Source: Reticulascus tulasneorum
Lineage: Eukaryota > Ascomycota > Sordariomycetes > Glomerellales > Reticulascaceae
DNA length: 64,000 nucleotides
Direction: 5' to 3'
NCBI GenBank assembly: GCA_001557505.1
Contig: LSAX01000006.1
Span: forward strand, 1,860,001-1,924,000
The position numbers and the translations under genes are program-made. Every line of letters begins with the position of its first letter. The stretch's first letter is position 1. The notes under the pieces were generated by a model, which was not told the DNA's origin, did not search any database, and saw nothing but the letters and a program-made list of their open reading frames with translations. Below are positions 1 to 12,694 of the stretch, piece by piece.

Positions 1-1649
1 TCGACGAATCGCCTCCGAGCACTGCTGGCAATAACAGCAAGACAAAGCGGCTTTCTATCCAGGAGATTCTCGGTCGGTCATGGGACGGAGACAATAGAAT
101 TATGGAGGAGGATGAAAGCATATCGACGCCCGTGCGAGACACTCACGATCCCGACGCTCGAGCGAACACGGATAGAAACGCATCAAGGTTCAGCTTCGAT
201 CAGTCACTACATGAGTTGTCTCTGGCAAACAAGGAGTTCGGTCGATTGTCAATGGACGAGGACTTTGAGGAGGATTGGGCTCGAGATGATGACATGCATC
301 TGAGCAATCACCTCTCGCCGCCGTCAAGCTCACTGAACTCGCGAAACGTCAGCCCCAATCTACGGATGGCACTCGCTAGTATCAGCGGTAATGGTAGCCC
401 AGAGGCTTCACACAGCGACACGAACAGTGAGAGACCTCGCAGCAATTTATTCGATTGGAGCGAGCCATCAGTTCATGATAAGAACGAGCTGGAGGGTCAC
501 TCACCTCGGCCTCGAACGGTGCATGGGAAGCAAGAATTGGATGTCAGAGGTGGCCGCTCGGCGAGTCGAAAAGGACCAAGTGTGGCGCACGTGCGTAGTC
601 AGAGTGTACCAGTGGTGCATGACCCGACGGATAACACGAAATCGGCTACTCCCAAATATGGAACTTGGGGCCTGGGGACGAAGACGGTGAAGGAAGACTG
701 GGACGATGACTTCGAATTTGGCGGTAGCGAGATCGAGGGCAAGGATGCTGAGAAGGACTTTGCGATGCTTGTCCCAGCTTCCATTCAAGCCTCCCAGCCA
801 AGTGTCAAGGCTCATTCCGGCCAGATTCGAGAATTTTCTCTCCTCGTCAACGATCTGAAACGTCTCTGCCGGCATGGACGAGATATGGATATGTTGACCG
901 GTCCTCAAGCAGGGCTTTGGAAAGAGGCCGAAGGCATAATTGCGCTCGCTTCTCCCGATGAAGATTCAATGGAGGGAATGGACGTGGAATCTTCATCGGT
1001 AAACTTTGAAACGTCGAGTATGAGCGAGCGATTCGTTGATGATGGGTTCGACGCTGCATCCCTTGATAAACCGGAAGACCCCTTCGAAATGCATGATCAT
1101 GGCCTATCCAAGACTACAGTCATTAGAGAGCGGCCCTCTGGACGAAGACGGTCCGTCTTCTCTCCTGATGATGATATCTTCGGCGGAAGCTGGCCGGCAG
1201 CAGACGAGAATGTCGCCCCGGAACGGCCAAGGACGCCTGAGAATAACATCAATCTCGGTGGTCACGATGTGACGGTGGTCGTCAGATCAGTGCTTGAAGC
1301 TATGCAGCAAAGATCTGCTTCTGATTCACTGCATGGCTCCGGAAGCCGGGATGACAAGCTGCATTTCGGCACCAACAGCCTTAAGGCTCTCGTCAAGCGG
1401 GCGGGCGATTTGCGAGACGCTCTGTCTGATTTGGTCCGCAGAGCAGACCAAATCACACAAAGTCCGGCCAGGACTCCTAGACACGGCGCCAGTCCTGAGT
1501 TTACACGCGTATTTACCGATCCTTCATCTAGCCCGCCGAAACGGCTTCCCCATAGTCGCAGCAATAATTCTGGACTTGGTCGCACGTCCATGGATGCCTC
1601 CCCTTCAAGCGGCATCGGCCAGCGCATGCAGATGATGACTGTGAGCTGA
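1..1649 (+). CDS. Unrecognised Ser-rich ascomycete protein, 3' part only
   Basis: The reading frame is open from the left edge (first full codon at position 3) to the stop at 1647-1649, so the ATG at 102 is probably internal and the true start lies outside the window. About 549 residues are visible, with no intron. The protein is hydrophilic and rich in Ser, Asp and Arg, largely disordered at both ends. Two stretches look folded or conserved: an acidic DWDDDFEFGG patch near nt 698-723 followed by a probable helical segment (VKAHSGQIREFSLLVNDL, then LWKEAEGIIALASPDED, nt ~807-970), and a second helix at nt 1370-1450 (NSLKALVKRAGDLRDALSDL). I do not recognise the family. A regulatory tail of a septation-network (SIN/STE20-type) kinase is possible, but that is a guess and no kinase motif is visible here. 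It converges on the large minus-strand gene. Confidence 0.85.
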   Translation, partial: DESPPSTAGNNSKTKRLSIQEILGRSWDGDNRIMEEDESISTPVRDTHDPDARANTDRNASRFSFDQSLHELSLANKEFGRLSMDEDFEEDWARDDDMHLSNHLSPPSSSLNSRNVSPNLRMALASISGNGSPEASHSDTNSERPRSNLFDWSEPSVHDKNELEGHSPRPRTVHGKQELDVRGGRSASRKGPSVAHVRSQSVPVVHDPTDNTKSATPKYGTWGLGTKTVKEDWDDDFEFGGSEIEGKDAEKDFAMLVPASIQASQPSVKAHSGQIREFSLLVNDLKRLCRHGRDMDMLTGPQAGLWKEAEGIIALASPDEDSMEGMDVESSSVNFETSSMSERFVDDGFDAASLDKPEDPFEMHDHGLSKTTVIRERPSGRRRSVFSPDDDIFGGSWPAADENVAPERPRTPENNINLGGHDVTVVVRSVLEAMQQRSASDSLHGSGSRDDKLHFGTNSLKALVKRAGDLRDALSDLVRRADQITQSPARTPRHGASPEFTRVFTDPSSSPPKRLPHSRSNNSGLGRTSMDASPSSGIGQRMQMMTVS

Positions 1650-3786
1650 GATGAGTTGCTAGACGTCTAACCATGACGCCTAGCATTCAAGAAACAAAAA
1701 CAAAGAGTGTTGTTAACATTCTCGACAAAGGAACCGTTGGCTCTAGAGAAAGAGCGCTTGTATATGTATAAATACTGTCAGATTTCCTTGCCTGCATAGC
1801 GATGGTTGGGGGTCTTTGGTTGATTTGTTTTCCCTATGCGCATAAACATAGCCCGGCCGCCTGTATCGACCACAACAAACACGGAGCCGGACAGAGACGG
1901 CCAGGTTTGATGGACATCTCTGTCGTCCGGGTCTCTGCTGGTCCAGCCGCCTGGTACTCTGGATAACGATGTCGAAACACAGGTTTTGAACAAGAATGGC
2001 TCGGCGATCCTAATCACGGATTATCGTTTGTACCGGATGGTACCTTGCGATATCTGGATGGTACGAGCCTGGAGGATGACGAAACGGTCAAAGGGATGGA
2101 ATTGGGTCAAAAAGGAATAGCAGCAAGCGCATGATTCAAATCTGACGTGCGATACGCCTAATGGGAGGTTTTGGGACTCTTTTCATGAGCTGACTTTTGG
2201 CATTGTACAATGGTTAGACGAACAGGAAAAGACAGACATGAGCCTAAGCTTCTTGGTCGGCTGAGTGCAGGCATGTTCTCTTCTATGTCTGCATGCCGGC
2301 AAGTTTCTTGATGTCTTCGAGGTGTTTGTTTTTTTCCTTTGCGTGTTGGGGGTTTTATTTTCTTTGTCTTGATGGCTTGCTTTGCCTCTCTTCCTTGGTC
2401 GTGCTTGGACGAATGATAATGGCCGTAACTATTCATCTCGACATAACGGGGGCTCTTTCAATTCGCCTCTGTCGACAGGTTTACAAAAAACTCGATCGCC
2501 GGCAAGAAGTGGCAACGATATGAAGAAAATAAAGGGTATTCATTGGGTTAGGGATACTAAAAGGATATCTAACATGGGTGGCTTGGGACGAACGGATGGG
2601 AGGGGCTGAATACGTAGCTTCATGAATGCACTTTAGAGCTTCCCTTCCTATGAATTCGCAGTCCTCGCTCTCTTCTCCGTGTCACGCCGCCCCTTATCCG
2701 CAGACAAGTTAACATAGACCAAGGCGGAAAGTCCTTATATAATCAGGCACACTGCGCGACTGCTAGTCCAACTCAGTGGCCATCCCCAACATGCTATTGT
2801 TCTCGGGCTAGCCATCCTTCGTTGTAATTCCAGACTGTTAAGTATCAAAACCCCTAGAGACCGGATGACGAGTCAGCAAACATCCAACCTAGAAATGTAT
2901 CCTCGAGGCGGTGGCTCACAGTGTTTGTTGCCTAGCCTGGCCCCATCCGCAAGCCGTCAAAACGATGTTGAGCTGGCTGTTGGCGAGGGCTCCGGAGGCA
3001 AGGCCGAGGTACTTCATTTGTAGAGAGTTGCGGATAGTGTTTTTGCGGTTGGTTACCCGCTTACTAGGTGTGAACTGGGTGGTCTAGTCTTAGTGGTGCA
3101 AATGCGTATTGCCCATGAAACAAGGTCTTAGAGATACACCTAGATGGTTCAGGAAGATACCTAGGTTCCAAACGACTTCGACTGAACTGGACATTCGTTT
3201 CCGAGACTCTTCAAACGCAGTTAGTTGCCAGGCTCTTGTAGTCAAGAGTGTTGTCGACTATCGGAACTCTACCATATCGTTCTGCAATGGGCAGCTCGTC
3301 CCCTCATAGGATAGAAGCTTGTTTCCAAGCAAGTCGAGCCACAAACGCGCGAGTAACACGTGGATGTAGCTAGAAAACGTTGAGACAAGAAGAAAGCGTG
3401 CAATCGAACCCAGGCAACTTGTAGCCGTACCGAAAACTGCAGTGAGATATATTCAGACGGCTGACCGAACAGTAACTTTACGAACACATTGGCAACACAT
3501 ATTGGGGGCAGACACGAGATGGCATGGACCGACGGCATGAATTCCTACAAGACGACACTATGGGGTTTAGATACATAGAACAAAAATGAAAAAAAGAAGA
3601 AGAGAAAGTGAATGGACGGCGTAGAGACCCATTAGATATTGGCCAAGATCCTATACAGTCTTGAATGGGGGCTCTGATGGCTTATCCAGGAAGGAACTGA
3701 AGAGAGGGAAAGGTATGAAGGGGTAAATAGGTGATATGCCTAGCCGTGAATTGAATCTTCAGTAATAATCAAACATGCGCCTGGCC
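1650..3786. other. Intergenic, between convergent genes
   Basis: This 2.1-kb stretch separates the stop codons of two convergent genes and must hold both 3' UTRs. Short reading frames on both strands lack coding character, recognisable motifs or good start contexts. AT-rich patches, for example near 1755-1775 and 3575-3600, could serve polyadenylation. I see no RNA gene or mobile element. Confidence 0.5.
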
Positions 3787-6700
3787 TCAGTACCGGAACT
3801 GGACTCTTGAAACCTGGTGGTGTACTCCATTATCCAGCCAATTCTTGCCTCCACCCCTCGGCACACCTTTTTTCCTCTCTTCACCCTCGAAGCGGTTCCA
3901 CATGCCTTGGCCATGGAAGCTCACGAGACCGAGCAGCGCGGGATCGGCGCCAGCTTCGATGGCGGCGATTTGCGCGCGGATTTCAGCCTTGCGGTCTGTT
4001 GGCACCTTACTGTGCTTTCGGCGCAACCCATCGGAGCCCCAGTCCTCGATTGGACGAAGTGCGAATTCCAGCGAAGAAGTCTTCTTTTGTTTCGGCGCAG
4101 ACCACAGCATGCTTGGGCTGGCGGGTCTGTCAGCGGCCGGTTTGGACCACATCTGAGTAGTTTGTCGGGTTGGAGGGCTGAATTTGGATGCCGTCAAGAA
4201 AGGGCCATCGCTGCTCTCCACGACCTTGGTTTGAGCAAGGATCTCCTCGCGCTTCCTGCGGCTCTCACTGCGGCTGAGTCTTCGGTCGCGGGCGACGTTC
4301 TTGGAGCCCTGACGCCTAGGGATGTCGGAATTGGTTGACTTCACCATGGCATCATCTAATGCCGCACTCCAATCAGCAGCTGTCGCAGCCTTGCGGAGAG
4401 GACGGTTGGCAGTTAAGGCTTGATTCAGAGCCAAGTCCCAGTCAGCTTCGGTTGCATTTCGGCGGATCGTCCGCTTGGGGTAGCTGGCGGCAATGGCTTC
4501 GTCCAGTGCAGCCTCCCAGTCTCCGCGATGCATAGCACTGGATTCGCGCGGAGTTGACTTTTTGGCTGAGGCATGCTTGGGCTCGGATCGTCCCGGAATC
4601 TTGGATTGCATAGACTCCCACCAAGTAGGCTTCTTGATATCAGCATTGCTGCTGAGGATAACTTCATCTCTTGAAGAAGGGGCAGCTTTTGAACTCTTGT
4701 GGCTAACTAAAGACACAGAGGTCCAGTCAGGAGCAAAGCGACTGTTGACACCCACAGTCCAGAGGCTGGTGGATGTTAATCGAGGAAGTGCTTCATTGAC
4801 GACTCTTGGCTTGCGGGTCATCTTTAGAGCAGCGGGCTCTGCAGATGTGGTGCGATAGGCGGCACGCTTATGGCTTGGATTGAAAAGGCCCTTGGGCTCG
4901 GACGCGTTGATTGCAGCAGGAGCAGTCCAGAGTGAGGCTGGCCCTTGCTGGGTAGAAACGTTCCAGAGACGGTCAGCGGGCCTCATCTTTGAAGGCTTGA
5001 TCGACGAGTTCCACATTGAATAGCTCTGAATAGTAGCTGGCTCCGCCTGGCGAGTTTGTGCTCGCGGGGCTTCATCAGCAGTAGATTTCAAACCCCTCCA
5101 TACGTGCTCGTCAGGCTGGGGTAGCCCGTTGTTCTGGGAAGCGGGTTCCGGTGAAGAGTTGCCGGCCCAGAGGGTAGATTGTCCTGGCGGAGCAGGAAAG
5201 CTGTCCGCATCAATGCCCAGGACAATGGAATCGTGCCTGTTGTCGCCCTCTTCATCGTCGGACGGGACCTCGGCGATATACTCTTCCACGATGGAAGATT
5301 CACCCCTATAACGAGCTTGTGGCAGGAGACTGTTCTTCGACGGAACTTGATCAGACTTCAGGAGACTAGCAATCTCCCAAAGTGTGTTCTCGTCGAACCC
5401 ATCATCACTTCCATCTTCGTCCATCTCCTCCATGTCTGAGACAACATCTTCCTCTTCCTCTTCGTCATAATCATCGAAGAAGGAAGACGAGTACTCCTGG
5501 GCTTCGAGTTGCTTGGCTCGCTCTTCTAGGGCAGCTCTGATTGCTGGACCACCGCTCGACATTGTGCCGGGCATCGCCATGAACATGTGGCTGGGGCGTG
5601 TCTGAACAGTAGCAGTATCGGACTTCTCGCCCCATGGGAACTGGAAGATACCAAGAGTTCCTCGCTTGTCAGGGAGAGGCTGTGGACTCTCGAGGATATC
5701 TGGTAGAAGAGTAACCCGCTTGTTGCGTCGGGGTGGCCTCATAGTAAGCGGGCGGGCCTGAATCTTTGGTGGTTGGTACGCAGTAGATCCCCAAAGACCA
5801 CCTGTCGATCTTGAAACCTTGGAGCCTTGAGTGCTCTTCTGCCAAAGCTGCGAGCTGTGGATGGCGAGTGATCCGGACGACTTCCGGCTAGCCGACCGGA
5901 CAAACAGGCTGGGATTTACAATACGGGGGTTTTGAGACGTTCCTGTCTTGATTACTGGCGCCCAGAGTAACGCACGGGAGCGTGTCTCTTTGGGAGCAGC
6001 TGGCTTCCAAAGCTGTGCTACCACGTTTTGTCGCGATGGCCATGCCGATTGGCTCATTATCCTCTCGTCAAACTCTCCATCACTGTCGGACTCGTCGGTG
6101 TCTGGAGGAGTTGGGCTTCCAAGCTGAACCTTCGAGTTCGAGAGAGCAAGGAAGTTGAGATTTCGCCTAGCCAGCAGATCAGGAGCATTGCCGATATACT
6201 CCGTTTGTGCCTCCGCAAGTCGCTCCTGCCAGGTGCTGGCGCGCGTGTTGTCCGAACTCATCGTTGCACTAACAGAAAGGTCCTCCATAGAAGACTTAGC
6301 TATGCTTCCGCTTCGCATGCGAGCTCGGCGAGAAGCTCTCCTATCAGCGGCAATCGATCGCTGCGACAATTCTCGTGAGACGGCGGCACCCATGCTTGTA
6401 GACTGGTGCCGAGAATCAGGATTTGGAGAAGTTTTAACCGTCGACACGGAGTCACGGGTCAAATCGTGCTGCATCTCGTGCCATTGGTTCTCCTGCTGGC
6501 CCATTTCCCGTTCAAGATCCTCAAGCAATGCTAGTCGTTTGCCTTGGCTTTCGACAGATGCGCGGTTAGGTTGCTCGAATTTCTTCAGCTGCGCTTGAAT
6601 CATCTCATACGCCTGCTGAGGGGACTCCAAAGGTGATGGCTCCGCTGCTTGAAGAACAATCGCATTCTTGTTTGAAGTCGAGTTGAGAAGCAGGGGAGTT

Positions 6701-9700
6701 GGTGGCGGCATTCTGCGAGACCTCACCTTTTCTCTTCGATCGGAAAAGCTTTCGCATTCATCGCCAACACGATGATGCCAATCAATTCCGTTATTACCAA
6801 CGCGTAACTGCGGAGTCTTTTCGTCAAGCCAAGAGTCTTTGGCATACTCCACAGATGCGTCAAGCATGAAGGTCATCACCTCCCCATTCCCGTCATTGTT
6901 GATGAATGACATATTCCGTGGGTCACGATCAGACTCCCGCTTCGGAATGTAAGTCGACTTGGGTATATATCGAGCTTGTTGGATATGCACGGCAGCCACA
7001 GGCGAATGCACAGAGCCCCAGTTGGTGGTCGCCTCCTCATCGCGGGTTCTGGCTTCGCTGAACTCCGAGACGCTAATGGGGCGAATTGGAATGACAGGTG
7101 AGGAGCGACGGTTGCCGCCCTCATAAGACCTGTCCGGGCGGCTATGGTTTTCATGAGAAATCCCGGGAATCCAAGAGTCGTCAAGTTCGTCTGCAACGTT
7201 TCGTGTAGAGGGTGCGATATGAGTGTCCACGCTGAACTTTGATGTGTTGCGAGCTACGTAAGGCCGACGAGGCAACTCGTTAACTTGCAGAATTTCCTGT
7301 GTTGTCACTGAGGTCTTCGTTGAACGATCTGAAGTTTTGTTGGACCTTGAACGGGCGATCTCCGCGTCCCATTCATCCGGAACTGAGATGCTGCTGTCAA
7401 AGAAGGCTGCGGGCAGTGCCGGCATCTCGGGAACAGACGAGCGACGTTTGGAGTTTGAACCCGCGCTCGGAGGCGCAGGAAAGAACAGGTTCATCTTCTC
7501 ATCAAATGTCATGCTCTTCGTATCGTTTGGCAAGGGTCGTAAAGGATTACCAGCGCTTAGGGGGTGAGGTGGAAGCGGCGGTAATTGCGTTGGGCTACCC
7601 GGGTTGGATCGTAAGATCGACTTCCTGCTCGTGATTGAGCCACCAGATCGTGTCCGCCTATGCTGATTCGGAGATGCCTCAGAGGGGAATAGCTGGCGAT
7701 CTTTGTCTGGGTTTCGAGGAATGGGCCGCGGGCGGTTGACTACAGACTTCCCCGACTTGAGCTCGTCACCAGCAGGTTTCATTGTAGAACGGGACTTGCT
7801 AGCCCGATCTGTAGCCCCTTGTATGATGCTCTGAACTGCAGTGGGATCATTGTATTGAATATTGTTGATGAACATGACTGTCTGTTCTTTTGCGATACTC
7901 GCTTCCTTAGCAAGTGCCTTGAGGCCTTGAGCCCTAGGGTTGGATGGAAGGCCTGTCGTTGGTCGTCTTTGCAACAGTGTCTTAGATGCCACTGGTTCTT
8001 CCTCCACCAGTGGTGGGGTTGCAGGTCTCTGCCTCGAAGGTCGAATGGTAGCCTTCACGGAGGCTTGTATTGGCCAAGTTGATGGCAATCCTGGCTGAGG
8101 TGCGACTTCCATCTTTACCTCAGGTTGAGGGAGTGATGCAGGTCCTGGTTGCTGCGGTCTCATGGACCGCCGATTCGGGGACTGTTCTGGTGCTTGTTGG
8201 GGGATTGGTGGCAGCTCCGGATCTGCTGGCCTTTCAGGTCTCTGTGGTCCGGCTGGTCGCGGCGGTGATACGGCTATACGAGGTTCCGGCCGAGGAGGGC
8301 TGATAGGGCGTGCCATGGTCTCTTTCTGAAAAGCCTCTGGTAGTTGTCGCGGAGATCGTCTCCTGATTTCTTCGACACCAGGTGAGAGCTGTGCAGATGT
8401 GGTTGTCGCGTTTGCTTGCGGCATTAAGTCCATTGCAGGCTCAATAAGTTGTGACTTGGGTGCTACAAACGATGCTGCGGTGGATGCAATTTCCTTCCGT
8501 CGAACGCTCTGAGTTCTCCTCATAGCTTCTTCAGGGGTGAGACCTGGCGGCTGCGGAGCAGGGCGCTGAGCAACAAGACTGGACGACCTCTGCAATAGAG
8601 CCATATCCCTTCTTTCCCTCTCGTTCCTAGCTGCAGTAGCGAGATCTATAGTCGCAATCTTATTGAGAGGGTTTGCCTCACTTGCGTCTTGAATGATGGG
8701 GTTTGAAATAGTGAGCTTTCCGACTGGGATGTTCGCCGCTGGGCCACCTTTCGACATGTCGAAGAAGCTCTTCTTCTGCTTGGGCTGAGCCTTGCTATCG
8801 GATCTTTGAACGTCTCTCGCCGGTGCAGTTTGCGCACGCATGGGAGGGAACAATTGACCCTGGACAGGTATGCCTCCCACTCCGGCAGCGGCTTGACCCG
8901 GAGCTGGCCTGGTAATCGATGGCAATGGGGCTCCGTTTCCACCACTAGTATCAGGCCTCGGGGCTTCCCTTGGCATTGCATATGCAGTGGTAGTCACGCC
9001 AACTTTGAGATCCTCATAGCGACTTGGTGGATAGTCTGAGTCCGAAGTAGAGATATCCCTGCTCTGAAGATCTCGGTTGGGGTTGAAGCCTCCTGGTGAC
9101 TGGGGCCCCGAAGGGAGCATGGACGCTCGATCTCGTGAAAGAAGGAGAGATCCCATGAAGGCAGTAACGATACCTGCTCTCGTTAATAACGGCTTGTCAG
9201 CAGTAGCGAGGATGTCTACATACCAACAAGTACGGACAAAGCCGCCGCTGGGATTGCGGTTCTCCAGACCATATCAATGGTGTCAATACCGAGAAACATC
9301 GGAACACTCGCCTGTGGGAGTTATCAGCAAGCAGAAAGGTGCGAAGTATTTTGAGTAAACCTACTCCGGTCCAGGCAGCCAATCCCACGATTGTCAGCAG
9401 AATGCCCTTGCTGCGATGGCCACCGGCACGGTTCTCCCGGATATCTTTGACCAAACCGACCGAGAAAGCTCTGACGATCAAGACCAAAACCATGACTGCA
9501 TCCGTAGCTATCAGGGCAATGCCCACCGGGAGAACCTCAGTCCTGGTGACGCATACGGGACCGAATTGCGGCCTTTGAAAGCCAACGAAGAACGCTCCAA
9601 GAATGAATCGTAGGAACAGAAACGCCTGCGGGACGAAGGACCCGGTCGACACCTTGATCCCACTGCTGAGCGCCCACAAAAGATACTGCTCCAGCGCAAC

Positions 9701-10044
9701 CCGTGCCACCTGGTCGAATCCGGCGGAGAATATCACTGAGATCTGGCATCCGGACGTCGAGGAGGGATCGATGACCGTCGAAATGAAAGAAATTTGTGCC
9801 CATAGGGCAGAAGTTGCAAGGAATGTAATGAGGACCAGCCTCAGGCCGTCCCGAAATAGTTTTGTCCCATGGCCTTTGGTGTAAAGAAAGAGTGCTGCCG
9901 ACGCCGCGTTGACGACGATGCCACTATTATCACAATGTTAGCATGACTCTCCCAATCCATCATCGTCCCCTCGCTCGTATCGGTGGTGGCGACTGACAAG
10001 GCAAAGGCCGCGATCAAGGCCTGATTGTTTCCTGAAATAGCCAT
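3787..10044 (-). CDS. Giant multi-pass membrane protein with ~1800-residue disordered tail and Trp-motif repeats
   Basis: The predicted coding sequence is complement(join(3787..9173, 9224..9311, 9365..9923, 9998..10044)), 2026 residues. Introns are 50, 53 and 74 nt, all GT..AG, with branch points GCTGAC and GCTAAC in the first and last; all joins keep frame. Residues 1-~250 contain roughly six or seven hydrophobic segments, so this part should sit in a membrane. The rest is polar, Pro/Ser/Arg-rich and mostly disordered, with an acidic run (residues ~1459-1492). Residues ~1280-1995 carry about thirteen dispersed LW/MW/VW motifs (LWKPAAP, LLWAP, SLWTAP, RLWNVS, MLWSAP, GMWNRF). Residues ~1780-1845 hold three repeats of the form DW-x2-AL-x2-A. 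I do not recognise a named family. The architecture suggests a membrane anchor with a scaffold tail bearing many short linear motifs. The gene is divergent from the split-barrel gene across 2.65 kb. Confidence 0.85.
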
Positions 10045-12694
10045 GGCAAACGGCGCCGGTGGGCGAAAGGGACCGGCCTAACAAGAATGGAAAGCCCAGT
10101 CAATGGGTAGATGAAGAGAAAGATATTAACAAATGGAATGGATCATGATGGCGAACTTTCTTGCTACAACAACATGCTGCCCAACACCGACTTGTTTGTT
10201 GATGACCCCGAGATGGCGAAACAGATAGTATGAAAGAGTAGAAGTTTGAGGGGAGCGTATGATGGGTGCCAAACCGGACGCCAATCTCAACGAGTCCCAA
10301 CGAAGATCCCTCGGCCTAGACTGGCGACTAGCTTTCTTAGGGGGGAGACAGGCGGACAGACACTCGTCTGGTGCAATGGTGACTGACCATGGACAAAGAG
10401 CCACACGCAGATAAAGGCCCCAGCTAAATGGAACAGAGTCTCAAACGGGCCGTGGCCAGGCAGTGTGTGAGATCTCTCGATTTGTCGTTCATGCCGGCAT
10501 GCGACAGGGTGGGTGATTGGACATGAGGCAAGGCTGACAGGCCCCTCCCTACCAAAGTAGTCGTGGCGTGCGTCGACTTTGTTTCAGCCCCGAAACCCAC
10601 GATGTTCGGGATCTTGGAGATCTTCCCACCTCGAACCTTCAACAATAGAGAAAACCAATCCTGCAGGCCATTTGAACAGCCGAGTCCATGGCTGGCATCA
10701 GGTTGGTCTTCGGCTGCAGGATCCTCAGCCTGCGGACAGGCAAATTTTAACGCGACAGCGACGCTAAAGGGAGCTGCGTCGCATTGCTCCCATAATTATT
10801 GCACATCAAAGATCTGTACCGTAGTAAATCTCACGCAAACTGGCAAGCGAACGATCTACCTGCATATGGTTGCACTCAAGCCTAAGAGGTGGTGAGAATC
10901 AAGATGATCCAAACAGAACCACGCTACTGCTGCCGGAGAATGTGTGAATGAAATCCTGACGCAGTCTTGAGGTGTGATGGATATGGCCCGACTGCAAGTG
11001 GGTAAACGTATGCACATGAATTGAAGAAGTGAGATGCAGGCAAGGGGAGACGGGGGGAATTCCTGGTCGAGAGACACATTGGAGATGGAGATAAGTCTGG
11101 GCCGTCCCTGCCTGCCTGCATGCAGATGCCGAGTGTGATTGATTGGGATACCGTGCAGATGTCATTGAATGAGGGGACAAGAAAAGAAATCTGACTACAT
11201 GATTATAGGCTGCCCTTCTAAAAACCATGGGGCGCCCCAGTTTAGGCTTCTGACCGTTGGAATGTGGCGCACGACAGAGCCTATTGTTTAGGGTCAGACC
11301 TTGGGTTTGGAAACGGCCCTGGGCGGGGGGGTCAACGGGGTGTCAACAGCCCCTGAAGCATGGGTTCCTGGTCGTGGGGTGGGAGCCTTGAATCGCGACA
11401 TCGTTAGCGAGGACAATGCTGCCCTGGCAAAGGGGCAAAGAGTGAGGGGGGAGAAGGGGAGACAGAGAAGAGGGGCCATCACGTCCATCCATGATCAGCT
11501 CAACCACATATGTACACCAATGCGGACTTACACCAGAAGACAAAGGGAGTTTGGGAGTTAGTGACAAGGTGGGAAATAGTACCAACACATGGAAATGCAG
11601 CATCCGTATCCCAATCCTCTGTCGAGGGGCGGCAAGACACGACCTCCGGCTCTGCTCAGCATCCGGTGCTACCGGCAGAACACACTGTAGCTTCTTTCGA
11701 ACTTCTGTGCCAGATTCTTCCAGCCTTCCTTCGCATCTGCTGAATAGCCGTGATTAGGCACAGAGGCGAGGCTTCAGCTTGTAGAGCCGCAGGCATCGCA
11801 AGTGATAGGCAGAATCAGTGATGGTGGAGATCCTCGTGGACATGCGACCTCCCGCTGTGGGATGGGGTACCCCCCTACCCGTTGACACATGGTTCGTGCC
11901 GCCGGGAGGCTTCAAGTGGATGATTTGCAGTGCCGCCATTATCCGGATTCATCCAAGCCGTGTGGCCACAAGTGGCAGACGCAGCATTTCGAACTTGGCC
12001 TCATGGGTACCAGTAAGAAGCAGAACTCGTGCTTCAAGAGACGCAAGACGTATATGTGGGGAAGCTAGGCCGTGGGCTCGCTATTATCAATGACCGGCTC
12101 GCTTTTAGTCAGAATCGAGCCTCTCCATTTTGTTCGTTGATATGTGATGTAAAGTAACCACAGCCGTACGTAATTAGTCGAGTGCGCGTTGGATCCCTCA
12201 AATCCTTCAAGGTTACGAAGCAGGTACTCTCAGCTGGTTGCCAGCTCCTATTCATTACAGCGGGCAGGCCACTTACGGGAAGTCCGCCGCTCTATCACGA
12301 AGCACTCCACGTAATTGCTGCGTGCAATAGAGAGAGTACAAAGTTGATCTGTGGTGTCAGCTGCTATGTGCTACGTCTGACTCGTCTGTCCATCGTGGAC
12401 CTTCTCCATGTGGTCTGGCGCCACCATCCTCCTCTACCGTTGCCGGTTGGTTGCTGACCTATTGTGGGAACTCCGCGCCAATGCACAAAGATATCGGAGC
12501 GCCGAGGCCTGAACAATCGGCCGATACATGCAACCTGTGTGCCGTGACCTACCAATGAGTCAGTTAAAGGGCGTCGTGGAAATAGTCAATTCAGAGGTTA
12601 TTATATATATTCGACCCATACTCTAATCATCAGAAACTTCAAACAAAACCACAGTGCCATCATTCCCTTCTTCGGCAATAAAATCGCTCTCAAA
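10045..12694. other. Divergent intergenic region (2.65 kb)
   Basis: This is the shared upstream region of the giant membrane protein gene (-) and the split-barrel gene (+). Reading frames on both strands are short and low in complexity, and I could not assemble any into a credible spliced gene. The length leaves room for a non-coding RNA or a small secreted-protein gene, but I see no supporting motif. Confidence 0.4.
12601..12610 (+). promoter_or_regulatory. Candidate TATA box
   Basis: The sequence TTATATATAT lies 85-94 bp upstream of the ATG at 12695, a plausible distance for a fungal core promoter with a short 5' UTR. Confidence 0.4.

Noticed and set aside
3402..3425. tRNA-like T-arm sequence (ATCGAACCC)
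   Set aside because: The neighbouring sequence does not form an acceptor stem or an anticodon arm.
11301..11603. Gly-rich frames near 11.3-11.6 kb
   Set aside because: Open on both strands, GC-rich and without motifs. No splice sites extend them.
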